Position numbers and translations under genes: made by a program. This document shows positions 37,196 to 49,303 of a stretch of DNA of 64,000 nucleotides, piece after piece (position 1 is the first letter of the stretch; each line of letters starts with the position of its first letter). The notes under the pieces are model-generated. The model searched no databases. It was not told the origin of the DNA and saw only the letters and a program-made list of their open reading frames with translations. The stretch is from Aulostomus chinensis (Eukaryota > Chordata > Actinopteri > Syngnathiformes > Aulostomidae), in assembly GCA_037954235.1 (NCBI GenBank), contig JBBMOA010000008.1:2595001-2659000 (forward strand), read 5' to 3'.

Positions 37196-38207
37196 ACTGA
37201 ACTGGCATGACAGGAGTTGGACGGAAACTGCGATTGTAAAGGAAGGGCCAGGTAGCTAACAGCTAGCCTGACTGTCATAATGTTGGCTTGACGGTAGCTT
37301 TGCGTGTGTTTGGGTCTGAGATGGAGAGAGAACGCTACCTGCGTGTCGCATTTGACCACACAAGATGTTGAGTTTTTGGAGGTATTCTGGTTGTTGGTGG
37401 ACCATCCAGTACCCCACTGGGATGGATGCTTGATGAGAAAAAAATAAGAAAAAGTCTGTACAGTAAAGAGCTCCTGTTCAAATATGTAGTATTGACCATG
37501 ATTAGGGCTAAAGTTCCTCCTCAGGCTGCGTCTGACTAACCTAATAACTGACTGACACCCATCGCAGAGACCAACATCTTCTATTCCTCGGGCCAACCAG
37601 TTTAAAGTACTGTTTAACACCGTGATGTCTCTCATTGCCATCTTTGAGCATTTTTCTACAATTGCAAATCTGCCCCAAAACGAGAACCAAAAAAAAGGGC
37701 ACACACAAGAAAAATGGCCAAGTATTATGATTTGCCTATAGCTTGCAACCTTAGCTATTGTTAAATATCTCAAGTGCCATCTCGTGGTTAGACTGTTCAG
37801 TTACAACATAGCCAGTATTTTTACGCTTCTTCGTCCTCTAAATTCACCCACCTTTCAAATCAACGTGCCATGGCAAACACAAGACAGAGGACTTCACACC
37901 TACTAAGAGTAGTAAAAAAACCCTTTGTTTTTGAAACTTTGTTTTTGAAGTAGCTTTTGCATTCAAACTCAGCTGTGTTTAAACTTGAACATAGCTGGTG
38001 CAAGTCACAGCAGTTGCTTGTAAATGAAATATTTTACAAAATGGGACAAATTGATGTGATAAGTTAAAATGGTATCTGAGTAGAAGCTGATTGATACCAT
38101 AATTTGGGAAGAGAATATTCACTCCCTATCTTTCTGTACACCCAAATAATGTATTTGTACATTGGAGTTCTCAGCCCCTGTATGGAGGAAGATGAGAGTA
38201 TGATTGT
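37196..38207. other. Unassigned non-coding stretch
   Basis: Complex sequence containing most of a 250-codon minus-strand open frame with no recognisable domain. Nothing else recognised. Confidence 0.5.
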
Positions 38208-38823
38208 TTTGTCCGGGGGTGGCGGTCCTGGGCGTGCGTGCCTTTGGCTCACCCTGGCAGGCAGGCTGGGCCTCTCGGGGGAGAGGGGGGTCCTGGCTGG
38301 CTGGCTGGTGGTGCCCTATAGCCTGAAGCCCACCTGCTCTGGGGGGAGGGGGAGAACAGGGGATGGGTGGAGGGGATGGGGATCGAGGGTTGGGGGGGGT
38401 GGTAGCCCTGTACGGGGGCGGTGGGCCTGGTTGTTGTGGTAGGCTGTGGTTGCCCCGCCTGGGTGTGGGGTGTGGGTGGGTGTTGGCCTCGCTGCTGGCG
38501 GACCTCTTGGGGGGCTCTGGTCGGGTGTCGGGCCAGAGGGGCCCTATGCCCCTGGGCTCCGCTCATACTGTGGGGGGGGGGTGCCCGACGGGACCGGGGT
38601 CCTCTCTGCCTCGTCTCTCTGTGGGTTGCTTCCGGGTGGGGGTTGCTGCTCCTATGCTTTCCTACGGGTCCTGGCATGGGTTTGGCCTGTGGCTGTTTCC
38701 TGGGGGGAGGGGTGGCCTGGGGCTCCCTGTGTCCTGGGGGTTTCTGGGTGCTCTGGTGGCCTGGTCCTGACCTGCCTGCTATCCTGGACTGGGGGTGCGA
38801 TGTCCTGCCACCCCCCCCCCCCC
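38208..38823. repeat. Strongly G-skewed block ending in a C13 run
   Basis: For about 600 bp the plus strand is dominated by G with T (GGGGTGGGG, GGTGGG and CTGGCTGGCTGG words), and CpG is not obviously depleted or enriched. It ends abruptly in C13 (38811-38823). Five or more frames are open over 100-190 codons on both strands because stop codons are rare in this composition; these are not genes. It may be a fragment of a dispersed repeat or a G-quadruplex-forming tract. The origin is unknown. Confidence 0.8.
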
Positions 38824-38868
38824 ACATCAGCTATAGCCAGCTACACACAGCATCCAAGACAAACCGTA

Positions 38869-38915
38869 GCACACACACACACGTACACCCGCATATACAC
38901 ACATACACGCATGGA
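38869..38915. repeat. Short CA-rich run
   Basis: A CA run and ACACAC variants follow directly after the C13 run. Confidence 0.9.
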
Positions 38916-39007
38916 GCGCACAACTGACCCATAATCACACACTCTGACATTTATCTAAAAATTATATTAAACCAGATGGTAAACCTGCACTGGAAAATCT
39001 GCAACCA

Positions 39008-39135
39008 ATGTTTTTTCCTTTTTTTTTCTTTTCTCCTCTCTGTTTTTGTTGTTACTTTTTCTTTGTTTGTTTGTTTGGTTTTTGTTTCTTTCTGCTATTG
39101 TTGTACTTGTTGTTTTTGTCCCCCCCCCCGTCTTC
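39008..39135. repeat. T-rich tract with TTTG units and C10 run
   Basis: Plus-strand T-rich sequence with TTTGTTTGTTTG units and a C10 run. It continues the strand asymmetry of the preceding block, reading G, then C, then CA, then T. Confidence 0.85.
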
Positions 39136-39469
39136 CCTATCCTGTCTCTGTTCTCTCTTCCTATCCACTCCTGAGCCTCAGTCCGGTAGCTTCATCAATG
39201 AACCAATACCATTCCTTATGAAATTAAGCATAAATGGCAATAGGAGGAGTTTATCAGATTCCTCCTATGCAGAGTAAAACTGCTTCAGTACAACAAGGCA
39301 CCAGGAACATGGATGCTGCTTGCCCCAGCTGCTGAACAGGACAGGTTAAAAAAAAAAAAAACATTTGTAGAATTTACTGTAGATGTTGCCGGCCGTGGTT
39401 GGGAACGTCAAGGTTCAATGATTCAAAATTTGACAGTGATTCAAAATTTGGCAGTGACAGTGGATGTAA
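39136..39469. other. Unassigned stretch
   Basis: Complex sequence with an A13 run near 39349 and a small direct repeat (GATTCAAAATTTG, 39419 and 39438). Confidence 0.5.
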
Positions 39470-39905
39470 CTACATCCTGACAGACGTGCCAACAGCCATG
39501 ATTTCAAATATTCCTCATGTAAGTCTTCAGTGTCAGACAGAAAATGTCTGAATCACTTTCTGTTGACATTGCTGTCGTGATAATAATTCTTCATGCTGAA
39601 ATCTGTTGCTACACCGAAAGCTCATGTGGAGATATTCCACAGCGGCAAGAGATTTGAGCTTCATGTCTTTTGTTACATAAATGGACCTCATAATAGTCAT
39701 TTGCTCTGCTGCAGAGAGCTTTAGAAGAGTGTTAATTGAATATCTAAAGTGTAATTGAGAATACTTGACCTTTCAGGGTTCATTGCTGCCTAGAGTGGTC
39801 TAGACGAACACAAGCACAGCTCTATCTTGACCTCTGCAGCATTATCGTCGCAATCCTCTTTGTATGGGATTAAAATTCCAGGGAGCTGTGGGTGATCAGA
39901 TGTTA
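39470..39905. other. Candidate conserved non-coding element (by texture)
   Basis: Complex, non-repetitive sequence with multiple homeodomain-type cores (GATAATAATTC, TGTTAATTGAAT, GTGTAATTGAG) and mixed words such as CACAGCGGCAAGAGATTTGAG. It is free of simple repeats and transposon ends. This resembles vertebrate conserved non-coding elements. Conservation cannot be shown from this sequence alone. Confidence 0.33.
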
Positions 39906-40330
39906 AATTAGAATGGGGTTTTGGGCACAACTACACCAACTGCCAAGGTGCACAGAGAATGAGAGAAAACCCGAAGTGGTCAAAAAGCTCTTGCAACATT
40001 TGGAGTTAACCAAACAACTAAGTTAGACTGACGCGTTTTGGGTTGTCGCCTTCATCAGGGTCACCCTGATCGAATGTTAGCCTTCCTTCTCAGGGGTCCT
40101 TCAAGTAAAAATACCCACTTGTTACATAGTTAGTGTTGGGAAACCTGGAGACATTATCTTCTGACATGCATCAAGCATTGCTGCTTTGGGGAGACCTAAA
40201 AGAAAGTCAATCATTTATTTATTTTTTTGAAAAAATATGGCTCACTTTAGGGATTTTAGTCAAATTATTTGGAGGTTTAATTGAAGTTGGAAAGGCAAGC
40301 ATGACAATTTCCAGTGAGTTACTTACAGCT

Positions 40331-40796
40331 GATTTTGTTTCTGTCATGCCACTGAATAAGCTTAGTTGTGATACCGTAATCCCACAGACATGGTCTAGTG
40401 GGGCCCTACTCTACCTGCCATAGGTGTAAGCGGCTGTGACCTCCTATTCATTTGCTTGAGCCAATGTTATCAATGCCCAGTTGACCCAGTAGGCTTGTTA
40501 TGGAGTTTGTATTTCCTATTCCTAATTCTAAGCCTAACTCTCACCCCAACCCTAACCACTAACCCCTAACCCTAATTTAAACCCTAACCCAAAACCCTAA
40601 GGCTTAGAATTAGGAAAAGGAAACACGAGCTCCGTAACAACCCTACTGGACATTCATAACATTGGGTCAAGCAAATGAATTGGTGATCACAGCCTCTTAC
40701 ACCTACCAGTAGGTGGAGTAGGGCCCTGCTAGACCATGTCTGTGGGATTACGGTATCACAACTAAGTTTATTCAATGGCATGACAGAAACCAGATC
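40331..40796. mobile_element. 466-bp fold-back element with telomere-like centre
   Basis: The left arm 40331-40534 is the reverse complement of the right arm 40601-40796 at roughly 85 percent identity, for example TGTGATACCGTAATCCCACA against its complement TGTGGGATTACGGTATCACA. The 66-bp spacer is a degenerate CCCTAA array with five exact CCCTAA words. Both arms encode the same chance peptide (SVMPLNKLSCDTVIPQTWSS) on opposite strands, which confirms the symmetry. No transposase is present and no clean target duplication was found. It is most likely a fold-back MITE or a hairpin-type insertion; the telomeric centre is unusual. Confidence 0.85.
40535..40600. repeat. Interstitial telomere-like (CCCTAA)n
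   Basis: Five CCCTAA hexamers and several one-base variants form the loop between the inverted arms. It is too short and degenerate to be a chromosome end. Confidence 0.9.
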
Positions 40797-41024
40797 GGGT
40801 GGGCTAGAACTCTTCCTACTTAAAAGCTGTACTTTACACGACAGGTAGTCACAGAGAACAATAATATTCAGAGATCTTTCTATAAATAAAATGTTTCTTG
40901 AAAGAGGATTAGACCTTCCCAAAAAGGAGCCCCAACTGAGCTGTTACTAATTCAGTAGGTCTCTTGAAATGTACTTGACATCACTTGTACTTGCAGGTTT
41001 AGTGACTGGAACTAGCAGATTTTA

Positions 41025-41198
41025 CTCTAAATTGACCGTGGGCGTGGCTGTGAGAGTGTCTGTCTCTATGTGTTGGCCCTGCCATGGACTGGTGACCTGT
41101 CCAGGGTGAACCCCGCCTCTCACCTGCAGGCTGCTGGGGTAGACTCCACCCCCCGCCACCCTTAACAGGATAAGTGGTTAGAAAATGGATGGATGGAT
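41025..41198 (+). mobile_element. 5-prime-truncated SINE with 16-bp target-site duplication
   Basis: The element begins at the body position CTCTAAATTGACCGTGGG, shared with position 22853 of the full-length copy, and runs to the TGGATGGATGG tail. The flanks are GGAACTAGCAGATTTTA at 41008-41024 and GGAACTAGTAGATTTA at 41199-41214. Truncation at the 5-prime end with a long target duplication is typical of LINE-driven retroposition. Confidence 0.85.
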
Positions 41199-41214
41199 GG
41201 AACTAGTAGATTTA

Positions 41215-42589
41215 CCAAGAGATGATATTTGGATTTAAACATAACATATTGGAGATGTAAATTGAAACTTCAGAAACATTTACACAGTGAGAAAATGACA
41301 TCAGTTTAGTCTTGTTCAGAATTTGTCACCAAATGTAATGATGTAGTTGGAGGGTGTATTGGGGACAACACAACCGTGTTGCGTTGCTGTGTTTAAGATG
41401 ATGGGGAAGGAGGTGTTAAACTGGCTTCAACTGGTTGGTCCAAGTTGGTTCAGAAAAATTGATGGATGCTTTTGTCTGTTGAAGCATGGCTGCACAAATA
41501 CATCACACTTTATTAAGCTATGGCCCCAAATCTCTCAGTATCAAGACGAGAATTAATTTTTGTCAAGGAGGAAATGTCTCACCTCCAGTTGAGACTGATG
41601 CAAGCTAACTCCATAAACGAAAAAAATGAATCAGACAGACAGAAGCATCTAGTTACCATGGAATTCTTGGAACCACCTGTGGACACACCAGCGGACACAC
41701 AGACACAGAGACATCGAGGCATGCAGGTAGGCAGACCAACACACATACTGGCACTCTTTGAGGCTCAGCAGGGACATGCCGCAAATAACAAAATGGTCTC
41801 AGCAGAGTGCTGGAGCTGTGGCTGCTACTTTCTTGAGAGAACAGAGCTAAAATAAGACCAAGGGGCTAATGGAGACCTGTCACTCGAGAGTAAGAGAGAG
41901 ACAGAAATCCAGACACAGTGGAAAGGACTGAAGTGATGAAGCTACATGTAGAAGCACCTTAATTAAACAACCAACTATCCCACATAGACGGCTGTAAAAG
42001 TGGGCGAAATGATTGGCTCCCACTGTCATACTGCATACAGTACATGTATTCCCACAGAGGTTTGAGGTACAGCACTGATGTTTCTGGTGAATTCTGGTCA
42101 TTCTTTACTTCCTGCTGGATTGTGGTACATTTTTGGCATCATAATAATTCATTGGCACACAGATGGTGGATGAAATATTCCATTTGGCAAAAAAAGATTT
42201 GGGTCAGTTGTTCAATCAACAATTGGTCACATCCATCAGGGACAGAGTACACGGTCAGAAATGGAGATGTGAGGCAGGAACACATACTTTTAAAATGCAG
42301 TATATAATTTGTGCTAATAGTCACTCTTTTATACTTGGTTATTAGCTGTACATTATACTCATTGTAAGCTGAGAGAGAATGTGAGGAAATAATGTGAGTG
42401 AAGAGAGTGAAAGAAATAACAGAGTGACAGACTACTTTTTGGATGAGATATAGAAAAAAGGAGGAAAAAGGAAGAAAGTGAATGATTTAATATAAGCTCT
42501 AAACAAGCTAGATAGGATCTGTACAGTACTTTAGCAGAGGGTTTTAAATACATTCAATCTTATTTGTGCCTCCTTTATTCTCTTTCAAA
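41215..42589. other. Unassigned non-coding stretch
   Basis: Complex sequence; frames of up to 111 codons have no recognisable domain. Confidence 0.5.
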
Positions 42590-43085
42590 AGAAGAGACTG
42601 GAAAATGTCAGACATTGATGATGATAAAACCGAAACAAAACAGTTTGTTTTGGGTCTCTTATTTATTCACTATCTCCCCGTTTGTTGAATTCCCTAAATT
42701 TAGTCTTGGTCTGAGCATCTGATAGACTCACCAGCTATCATTTCTTTTGTGGCGCTTCAATAAATTAATGTGAAAACATAATTTTTGAAACAATGATCTG
42801 ACTTGCGTCTGGCATTGGGAAATGAACGGCTGTCTCATTGCCACAAGCATCAACCCAACGGTCTTCATTCAAAATGTGTCACTGCAAATGAAAAGCTGAT
42901 TCCGCAATGACTCTCAAACTCAGCCTGCCACAGGAAATACATTTCCTGCGTGAAAGTCTGGCCTTTTCTTACTACATAATCATGTCATTTGATTTATATT
43001 TCTCTTTTGTGACTGTTACTGTCACAGCTTAATTAATAACAAGTGGCCTCGTTATCATTTATTTTGACAACGGTATGCACGTACC
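42590..43085. other. Candidate conserved non-coding element (by texture)
   Basis: About 500 bp of complex, repeat-free sequence with a TTAATTAATAAC core near 43030, AATAAATTAATGTG near 42762 and CATAATCATG near 42978. It ends at a GT microsatellite. The call rests on texture only. Confidence 0.32.
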
Positions 43086-43121
43086 TCTTTACTGGATTGA
43101 TACAAATTCAATTATACATGT

Positions 43122-43124
<3 letters not shown>

Positions 43125-43183
<59 letters not shown>

Positions 43184-43189
43184 GTATAT
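43125..43189. repeat. (TG)n followed by (TA)n
   Basis: A TG run of about 18 units passes into TATATATG units. Confidence 0.97.
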
Positions 43190-44740
43190 CTTAGCTTATC
43201 AATCAAATCTGGGGGTTAATGACTCGACCTCAGTGATTTGTTGTGTTTAAGAAAACCTTTTGCAGCTCGAGCAGCAGAAGTTGCCCCCTCGCTGTGAATG
43301 AATTAGAGAAATTCTGGTGGCAGACAGTGTACAGGACAGAGGCTGGTCATATTTATTTTTCCCAATTCATGGGATTTCCTAGCTGATAGATGTCAGCATT
43401 AGCTGTCAGTCACTGGTTAGCTTTACGTTATTTAACAAGCTAAACTTGGGTCATCGACCTGATTTCCACATTCTTCCCTCTAAGTTGCACAAGGAATGAA
43501 AATGAAAATCATGAAAAAGTGTCAGAAACCCCCAAATAGACAGCGTGCGGGTTTAAAATCATGCTAGTCAAATACAGTCGTGGGTTTGTGTATGTACTAT
43601 AGAAGCTAGGAGGTGTACACATTACTGAGTCCAGAATGCATTCTGTTCTGCCATGCTGTGGCTTGTTGATATTAGGGTGAGCGTGGCGATGACATCAAGG
43701 ATACAGAGCCAATGCTTCTATACAGAGGAGATTGTGGTGGTGATGAGTCACCACCACACCACACTGCCATGGGAGATCCATGTTTGTTCCCTGTTTCCAA
43801 CAAACATTTCACACTTCTAACCGCAAGTCAAAATCCTAAAAGTTCCACAAATTCTCCTGAAACATTAGTTTGATGTCTTATGAGTGATGTACAATTCCTT
43901 CTTCATTATTTTATCGATGTCCAGCAGCACAAGTGATCGTTGTGCCTGTGTAACAGTGGCTAGTCGGTACGATGCAGAGAGGAAACCTCACTCCCCAAGA
44001 ACTTAAAGAGACCTGCTGGCACCAGATGCAAGTGCTCGGGGGTTTTGGCCTCCTTGCCAGTGCATCTGCCTCCCATGTCGTGTTCATGATTTTGATGCCA
44101 ATGCAGGACTGTGTTTACTGTGTTAAACCTGTGCCAACCCCCACAGTGAGAACCTCGAGCTCAATGCGAGACATTCCTTTTCTTCTCTCTGGAAAATTCA
44201 GTGTATGATGAAAGTTTTGACAAAGGTCTGGTTTGGTGGTTTGGGCTGCAAATGGTCTGACGTCTCCTGTAGGCTCATGATTGTATGGATTCTAAAGGAA
44301 AGGAAGTGTATTTTTTTTTTTGTAGGTTTAACTACTAACGGTGAGTAAGAAAAGCCTGAAACTTTGGCTCCAAAGTTTAAAATACTTTTCATACAGTTCT
44401 ATTTCTTAATATATCAACTATATCATTATGGTCTGGACAGGTATAGCCAAATGAGTAAGTCAGGGAAGGATCATGGTTTGATCAACACCCGGTGCTTTCA
44501 AGGTCACATCGGCGAGATTCATAAAGCTGCAACAGTTGCTGTGAGCATCTCCTGTTGCTGCAGATGGGATTACTTTGGATTTAGTTGGAAGCCTGGTGTG
44601 TCTGGTGTGAACACCAAAGGATGCCTTGTATATCAGCATCAGATGGCGAGGGGCCTGGCCAAGAGCCTGTATCTGAAGACCTGGGATGAGAAAGGGTGGG
44701 TGTGGCTCGAGTGATGCCTGAGGACTAAACATATCCATGG
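43190..44740. other. Unassigned non-coding stretch
   Basis: Complex sequence, no gene recognised. Frames at 43972-44208 and 44364-44714 lack domains. Confidence 0.5.
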
Positions 44741-44751
44741 CATTTACAGTG

Positions 44752-44991
44752 TCCATCTATTCATCCATTTTCTACTGCTTATCCTGGTAAGGGTGGCGGG
44801 TGGGGGGGGGGGGCTGGAGCCTATCCCAGCAGCCTTCAGGTGAGAGGTGGGGTTCACCCTGGATGGGTCACCAGTCCATGGCAGGGCCAACACATATTGA
44901 CTCCACACAGAAAGACCCCGTGCTCCAGTCGGAAACATGGAACCCTCTTGCTGTGAGGTGACAGTGCTGACCACTGCACCACAGTGCCGCC
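44752..44991 (-). mobile_element. Internally deleted SINE with 11-bp target-site duplication
   Basis: Flanked by perfect CATTTACAGTG repeats (44741-44751 and 44992-45002). On the minus strand it has the head GGGCGGCACTGTGGTGCAG, then jumps from the head region (TTTCTGTGTGGAGT) directly into the body (TATGTGTTGGCCCTGCCATG), losing roughly 140 bp present in the full-length copy. The tail end carries a poly-G run at about 44801-44812. The A-box-like start is better preserved here than in the 22663 copy. Confidence 0.85.
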
Positions 44992-45002
44992 CATTTACAG
45001 TG

Positions 45003-46984
45003 CAGTGCATTTAGGAAAAAGAAATTGCCTTGGGGGAAAAAAGCCAACATTGCATATTCAACATGTCATTGAACACATAATAAATATTTCAGTAGATGAA
45101 AAGCATACAAGTTCCATGACCCTTAAACACATTCAAATCAGTTCACCAGTTGCTCAAGTGTTTGTTTGACAAGGTAAATACGACCCTTTTCACAGCATTT
45201 TGGGGGATGAGTCATGGCCTTCATATAGTGTGATAAATTATTCATCATGAGCATTTTCAAGATTTTCCTGGTGATTTAGAACACAAAGAGTGGAAAGTGA
45301 TGTTTCAAAGCAATTGAGGGCTCAGGCACAGAAATCCTTGGTTAGAACTGGAGGAGTATCATGGTTTCGGTTCAAATCGGCAAGTTTGTTATCACTGCAG
45401 GAACGTCGTGACTCCAAAAATGCGCTTTTGAATCACGTCTGCCAACAAGATGTGTCCTGCTGCTGTGACCATCCCAGCAGCAGCATCCAGTCCCTGCGGG
45501 TCTGATTCCTGCTGTTGGTGGCAACTGTAGTCACTCGCCCAACTTGCCTCTAAACTCGATTTTCTGTCTGACTAATGATGTCAACTGACTTCATCTGCTC
45601 TTGGTCACCTTTGGTTTCCTGCAGCTGTTAGATGGAATCTGTTGCTTAAGTACTGCTGGTTATTGTCAGTAGATTTCATCCCCAAGTCTTTGTAAGAGCA
45701 GGTGTCATCTCACACTGGATCTTGATTATATCCTGACCTTTGGAACTCTTGTGAGTCATTAGCAAAATGTCTTTTGTCTTGTCATGTTTTCTTCTTAATC
45801 TGTTTACCAGTTGGTCAGATATTCTAAAGCTTTAGAATCTTTTTCCTAACCTATAATAGGCTGAAATCTGCCCTTTTCCTCTCTGAATCATACTTTTACA
45901 ATTATCAGAGCCCCACGCCATTGACACCTTTGGCCTGAGCCTCAACCTCAGTCACCATGACAACATGTAGCTGTGCCGTAGCCATGGTTATGAAAGCAGG
46001 TGAATGCTGAGCTGTGAGGCAGGAGGGGAGCAGTAGGGAAGTCTGAGAAAAGAAATGGAGACAGTAATGAGAAGAACAAATCTGAAAAGGAAAATATGGG
46101 AGGAGAATATCTCAGAGGGCTCTTGATTTTAAAGCATGGGACAAGGAAACAGCACATTCATAAAAATTGCACATGAGGAAATCTGTCAGGATGTGCAATC
46201 AAAGTACTTTGCTTTTCTTGTTGTTTTCTCTCCTCTTCCATCTTGTCAATCATTCATTTGTCTACTTCACCTTGACTGAGCATTCCTCCGTCCAGTGTTC
46301 ACCGTTTCACCCTTCGGGCTCTATTTGCTTATCAAAAGGATGTGTTTGTTAAGGCCTCAGTCACAAAGATGGGTAACGTTCCAAGGAGCAGGTGAGATGA
46401 ACTTCTAGAGGGAGAACCTGGGTACAACTAGTTGTGTTGTATTGATAGACACGTTTTGTTAAGTTTGTGAAAGAAGAACATTTGGCTTTTGCAAATTATT
46501 GCAAGAATGTTGTGGAGCTGTGATCCCCGAGACCTTTGTTAAATAGCATTTTTGATCTTGCCAAATATTTTTAGAATATTTTGGTGATTTCATTGAGATG
46601 AAATACTTTAGTGGTGGGGAGTAGTAATAATCTCCGGGAGATGGTGTGGATCATATTCTGGATCAGTGATGCTGAAGATCTGTTTTTGGCGGTAAGGAAG
46701 AAAATGTATGAGCAAATTTTAATGATGTTATATTCCTATTCTGAGCTGCCGGCGCCTCCCATGCTCTGAGGGCTTTCTAGTTACTTGTAGTTTTTTACCG
46801 CTGGAACGCGAGAGGAGGCGTTGTTTAAGTGACCTTTCAACTCACCGAATGAACTGCAATAACATGTTTGAAGTTTATTTATTTCACCAAGAGACAAAGT
46901 ATATTGACGAATATTTTGAAAGAATAAAATTGTAAATATACGGGATTATAGCCAAAGGCCAATTTCCATCCTTCATCCCTGGCC
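45003..46984. other. Unassigned non-coding stretch
   Basis: Complex sequence with nothing recognised. Confidence 0.5.
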
Positions 46985-47335
46985 GGTAGGAGGCCCCTCG
47001 CCATGTACGTAGGTCTTGTGGTGCTGTAATGAGACTAAACCTTTATCCGGTTGTATTACTCGGTGGGCTGACGAGTAATAATTTGCAGAGCTAACATTAC
47101 TCATGTTACGAGCAGCGGATTGCTGAGTTTCAAGGATCAAATCTGTGTTTCATTACCAGCCCTGGAGCCTGCATCTGGAACGCTGTAGTGGTCTTGTTTA
47201 TTGATTCCACTCCTGTTCTCAACGGATTTCTGGCCATCCCCTGCCCCGTGATACAGGTGGTACACGCCACCGTTAAACTGACGTGTGTCCAGTCATTGAT
47301 TTCCAATGATTTTGTTTTTATCGTGATCTGCATCT
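46985..47335. other. Candidate conserved non-coding element (by texture)
   Basis: Complex sequence with several TAAT/ATTA cores (GTAATGAGAC, TGTATTACTCG, GAGTAATAATTTGC, ACATTACTCATG, TTCATTACC) and no simple repeats. The call rests on texture only. Confidence 0.32.
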
Positions 47336-49244
47336 AAAGCGTGGTATTTAACGTGTAGCATCCTATTAAAAATGGTACTTCCCTCCATTGATGGTGGATG
47401 TTTCCCTCGTCTCAACTTCAATTGCAGATAATTGAAGGTCCACCATGAATTTGACAATCTTCACCTGAGTCCTGTGCTTGGGATGTTAGGGACCCGTTTG
47501 TCAGACGAACCAGTTCAGCATCACAAATGACCATTAAAATCCATCAACACCTCAAACACGTCCATGGACTGCCTGAACAAGACCAACATCAGTATGAATG
47601 AATAGCTCATGAACTGGTGAGTGAGTGTGGAACGTGACCTAAAGCAGACCCAAGGAGGGCCAGGTGGAGGTCAGCTGGTCCTGGCTGTACTGGCAGATGT
47701 TCTGCCTCTGACTGGCAGGAGGAGCGCCCCAGGTGTTAACATCTGGGGGATCATTAGTAAGCAGGTTCACCATCTCTCTGTTGTCTTGTTGACTGTAATG
47801 AAACTAACTGGCGTACATCACATGAGCCAAATGTAAATCTCCAGGGAAGGGCTGTGAAGCAGTGGCGGTGCATGAGGAGGATACGTGGCGTTGGCGACCT
47901 CCTCCTCTGGAGAGGGATGGTCTCTCCAAAGATAGCCTTCACTCATCTTTTTAAACCAGCTGTTCTCCTCACCCTAAATATGGAGGATGTGGTTCTCAGC
48001 GGAGTGTCAGCTCTCTAGGTGCAGGTCAAAGGCTGCGCTGGGTTTTCTCACGAGGGGTGGACATGCGTTGTACAGAATGTCCATAAATTATACGGGTTTT
48101 CCCGTTTTTAATTGCTTAAGGGCCCGATGAGCAAAATCCTACACATTTCATGCATCAGCACGTTCACACAAAACCAGCAAGTTAAACATCCAGATGCTTG
48201 TGTCCAAGTTAATTCACAGCGTTCACATCAGGGTAGCCCCACCCCACCCCCCACATACACACGATCATTATTTTCAGTAGCAAAATATCTATCTAGCGAT
48301 TGACTGACCGATCAGTCATAACAATGGGTTTCTTGGGTTGAGGAACAATTAATTTGATTTTGCAATTGATCCAGAAAAGGGGTGTGATAGCGTCAGGTGG
48401 CTTTGGCAGGGGTCTGTCAGTCTAAAAAAAAAAATTACTTGAGAAATGAGGGATTAGTTACAATATTGTTATAAATTAATTTTTAAAAAATACCTCAAAA
48501 AGCAGTCCGTGGTGCAGCGGCTGACCATTGGTCACGCTTTTACTGCCAAAGGGGAACCAACGTTAGCAGGTCTTTGTTCCTTTTATATCAGTGTTTGTTA
48601 TTTGGGTTAAGAAATTTTTGGATCAATTTTGGATCTCATAATCTTTGCTATGGCTGACAGTTCTGGTTTGGGTTCTATTCTATAAACACCGTGGATGACT
48701 TTGTAAGTATTCAGCCAAAGAAAGTTTCATTGCAGTAACGGATATTTGTCTGTATCGTATCAAAGTTCACAAGATTTCGTTTTGTCTTTGTTTTGTCTTT
48801 CCAAGAAGTGATTTAGTGGATTAAACCTATTTGAAAGTGTCTGAACAGCACAAACTCATGAATAAAATATTGTATAAACTGCATGTACATTTTTTTTCCT
48901 GCTTTTATTTTTTCAAGCCTTTTTTTCTCACCTATTTTTAAAGGTAAATGGCTGCATGACTATTCAAATTGCTGTTGGCTCCAAAGCAACACTGTGCTTT
49001 AATCAGGGAGGGCCGTCCATCAGTGGGTATGATCCTGTTGTCACTATTAAAAGACTTCTATAACCCTGATAGGCTAATGTACACACAAACGTACACACAC
49101 ACACAAACGCATTCACGTGCAAAAGCTCCACCTTTTCCCGTTAATGTTTCTGTTTGTTGCTGGACTTCTTTAGTGGTGTCAAACAGGACAAAGAGAGGTG
49201 CCGGTGTTGAATATGATAGCTGACAGACACACAAACACGCATGC

Positions 49245-49249
<5 letters not shown>
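47336..49249. other. Unassigned non-coding stretch
   Basis: Complex sequence with small A or T runs. Short ACAC and ACAAACACAC runs appear from about 49081. No gene recognised. Confidence 0.5.

Positions 49250-49303
<54 letters not shown>

Noticed and set aside
37021..37773. 250-codon minus-strand open frame
   Set aside because: It crosses the right end of a MITE and ordinary sequence, and has no domain, motif or repeat signature of a gene. Chance is the simplest explanation.
38249..38934. Several overlapping frames of 112-192 codons
   Set aside because: They exist on both strands in the G-skewed block, where stop codons are rare by composition.
40038..40075. Fragment of a dispersed repeat with ACGCGTTTTGGG and CTTCATCAGGGT words
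   Set aside because: It resembles a repeat end found in fish genomes, but the match is too short to define an element.
40535..40600. Chromosome end (true telomere)
   Set aside because: Only five exact CCCTAA words, degenerate, short and flanked by inverted arms with kilobases of other sequence on both sides.
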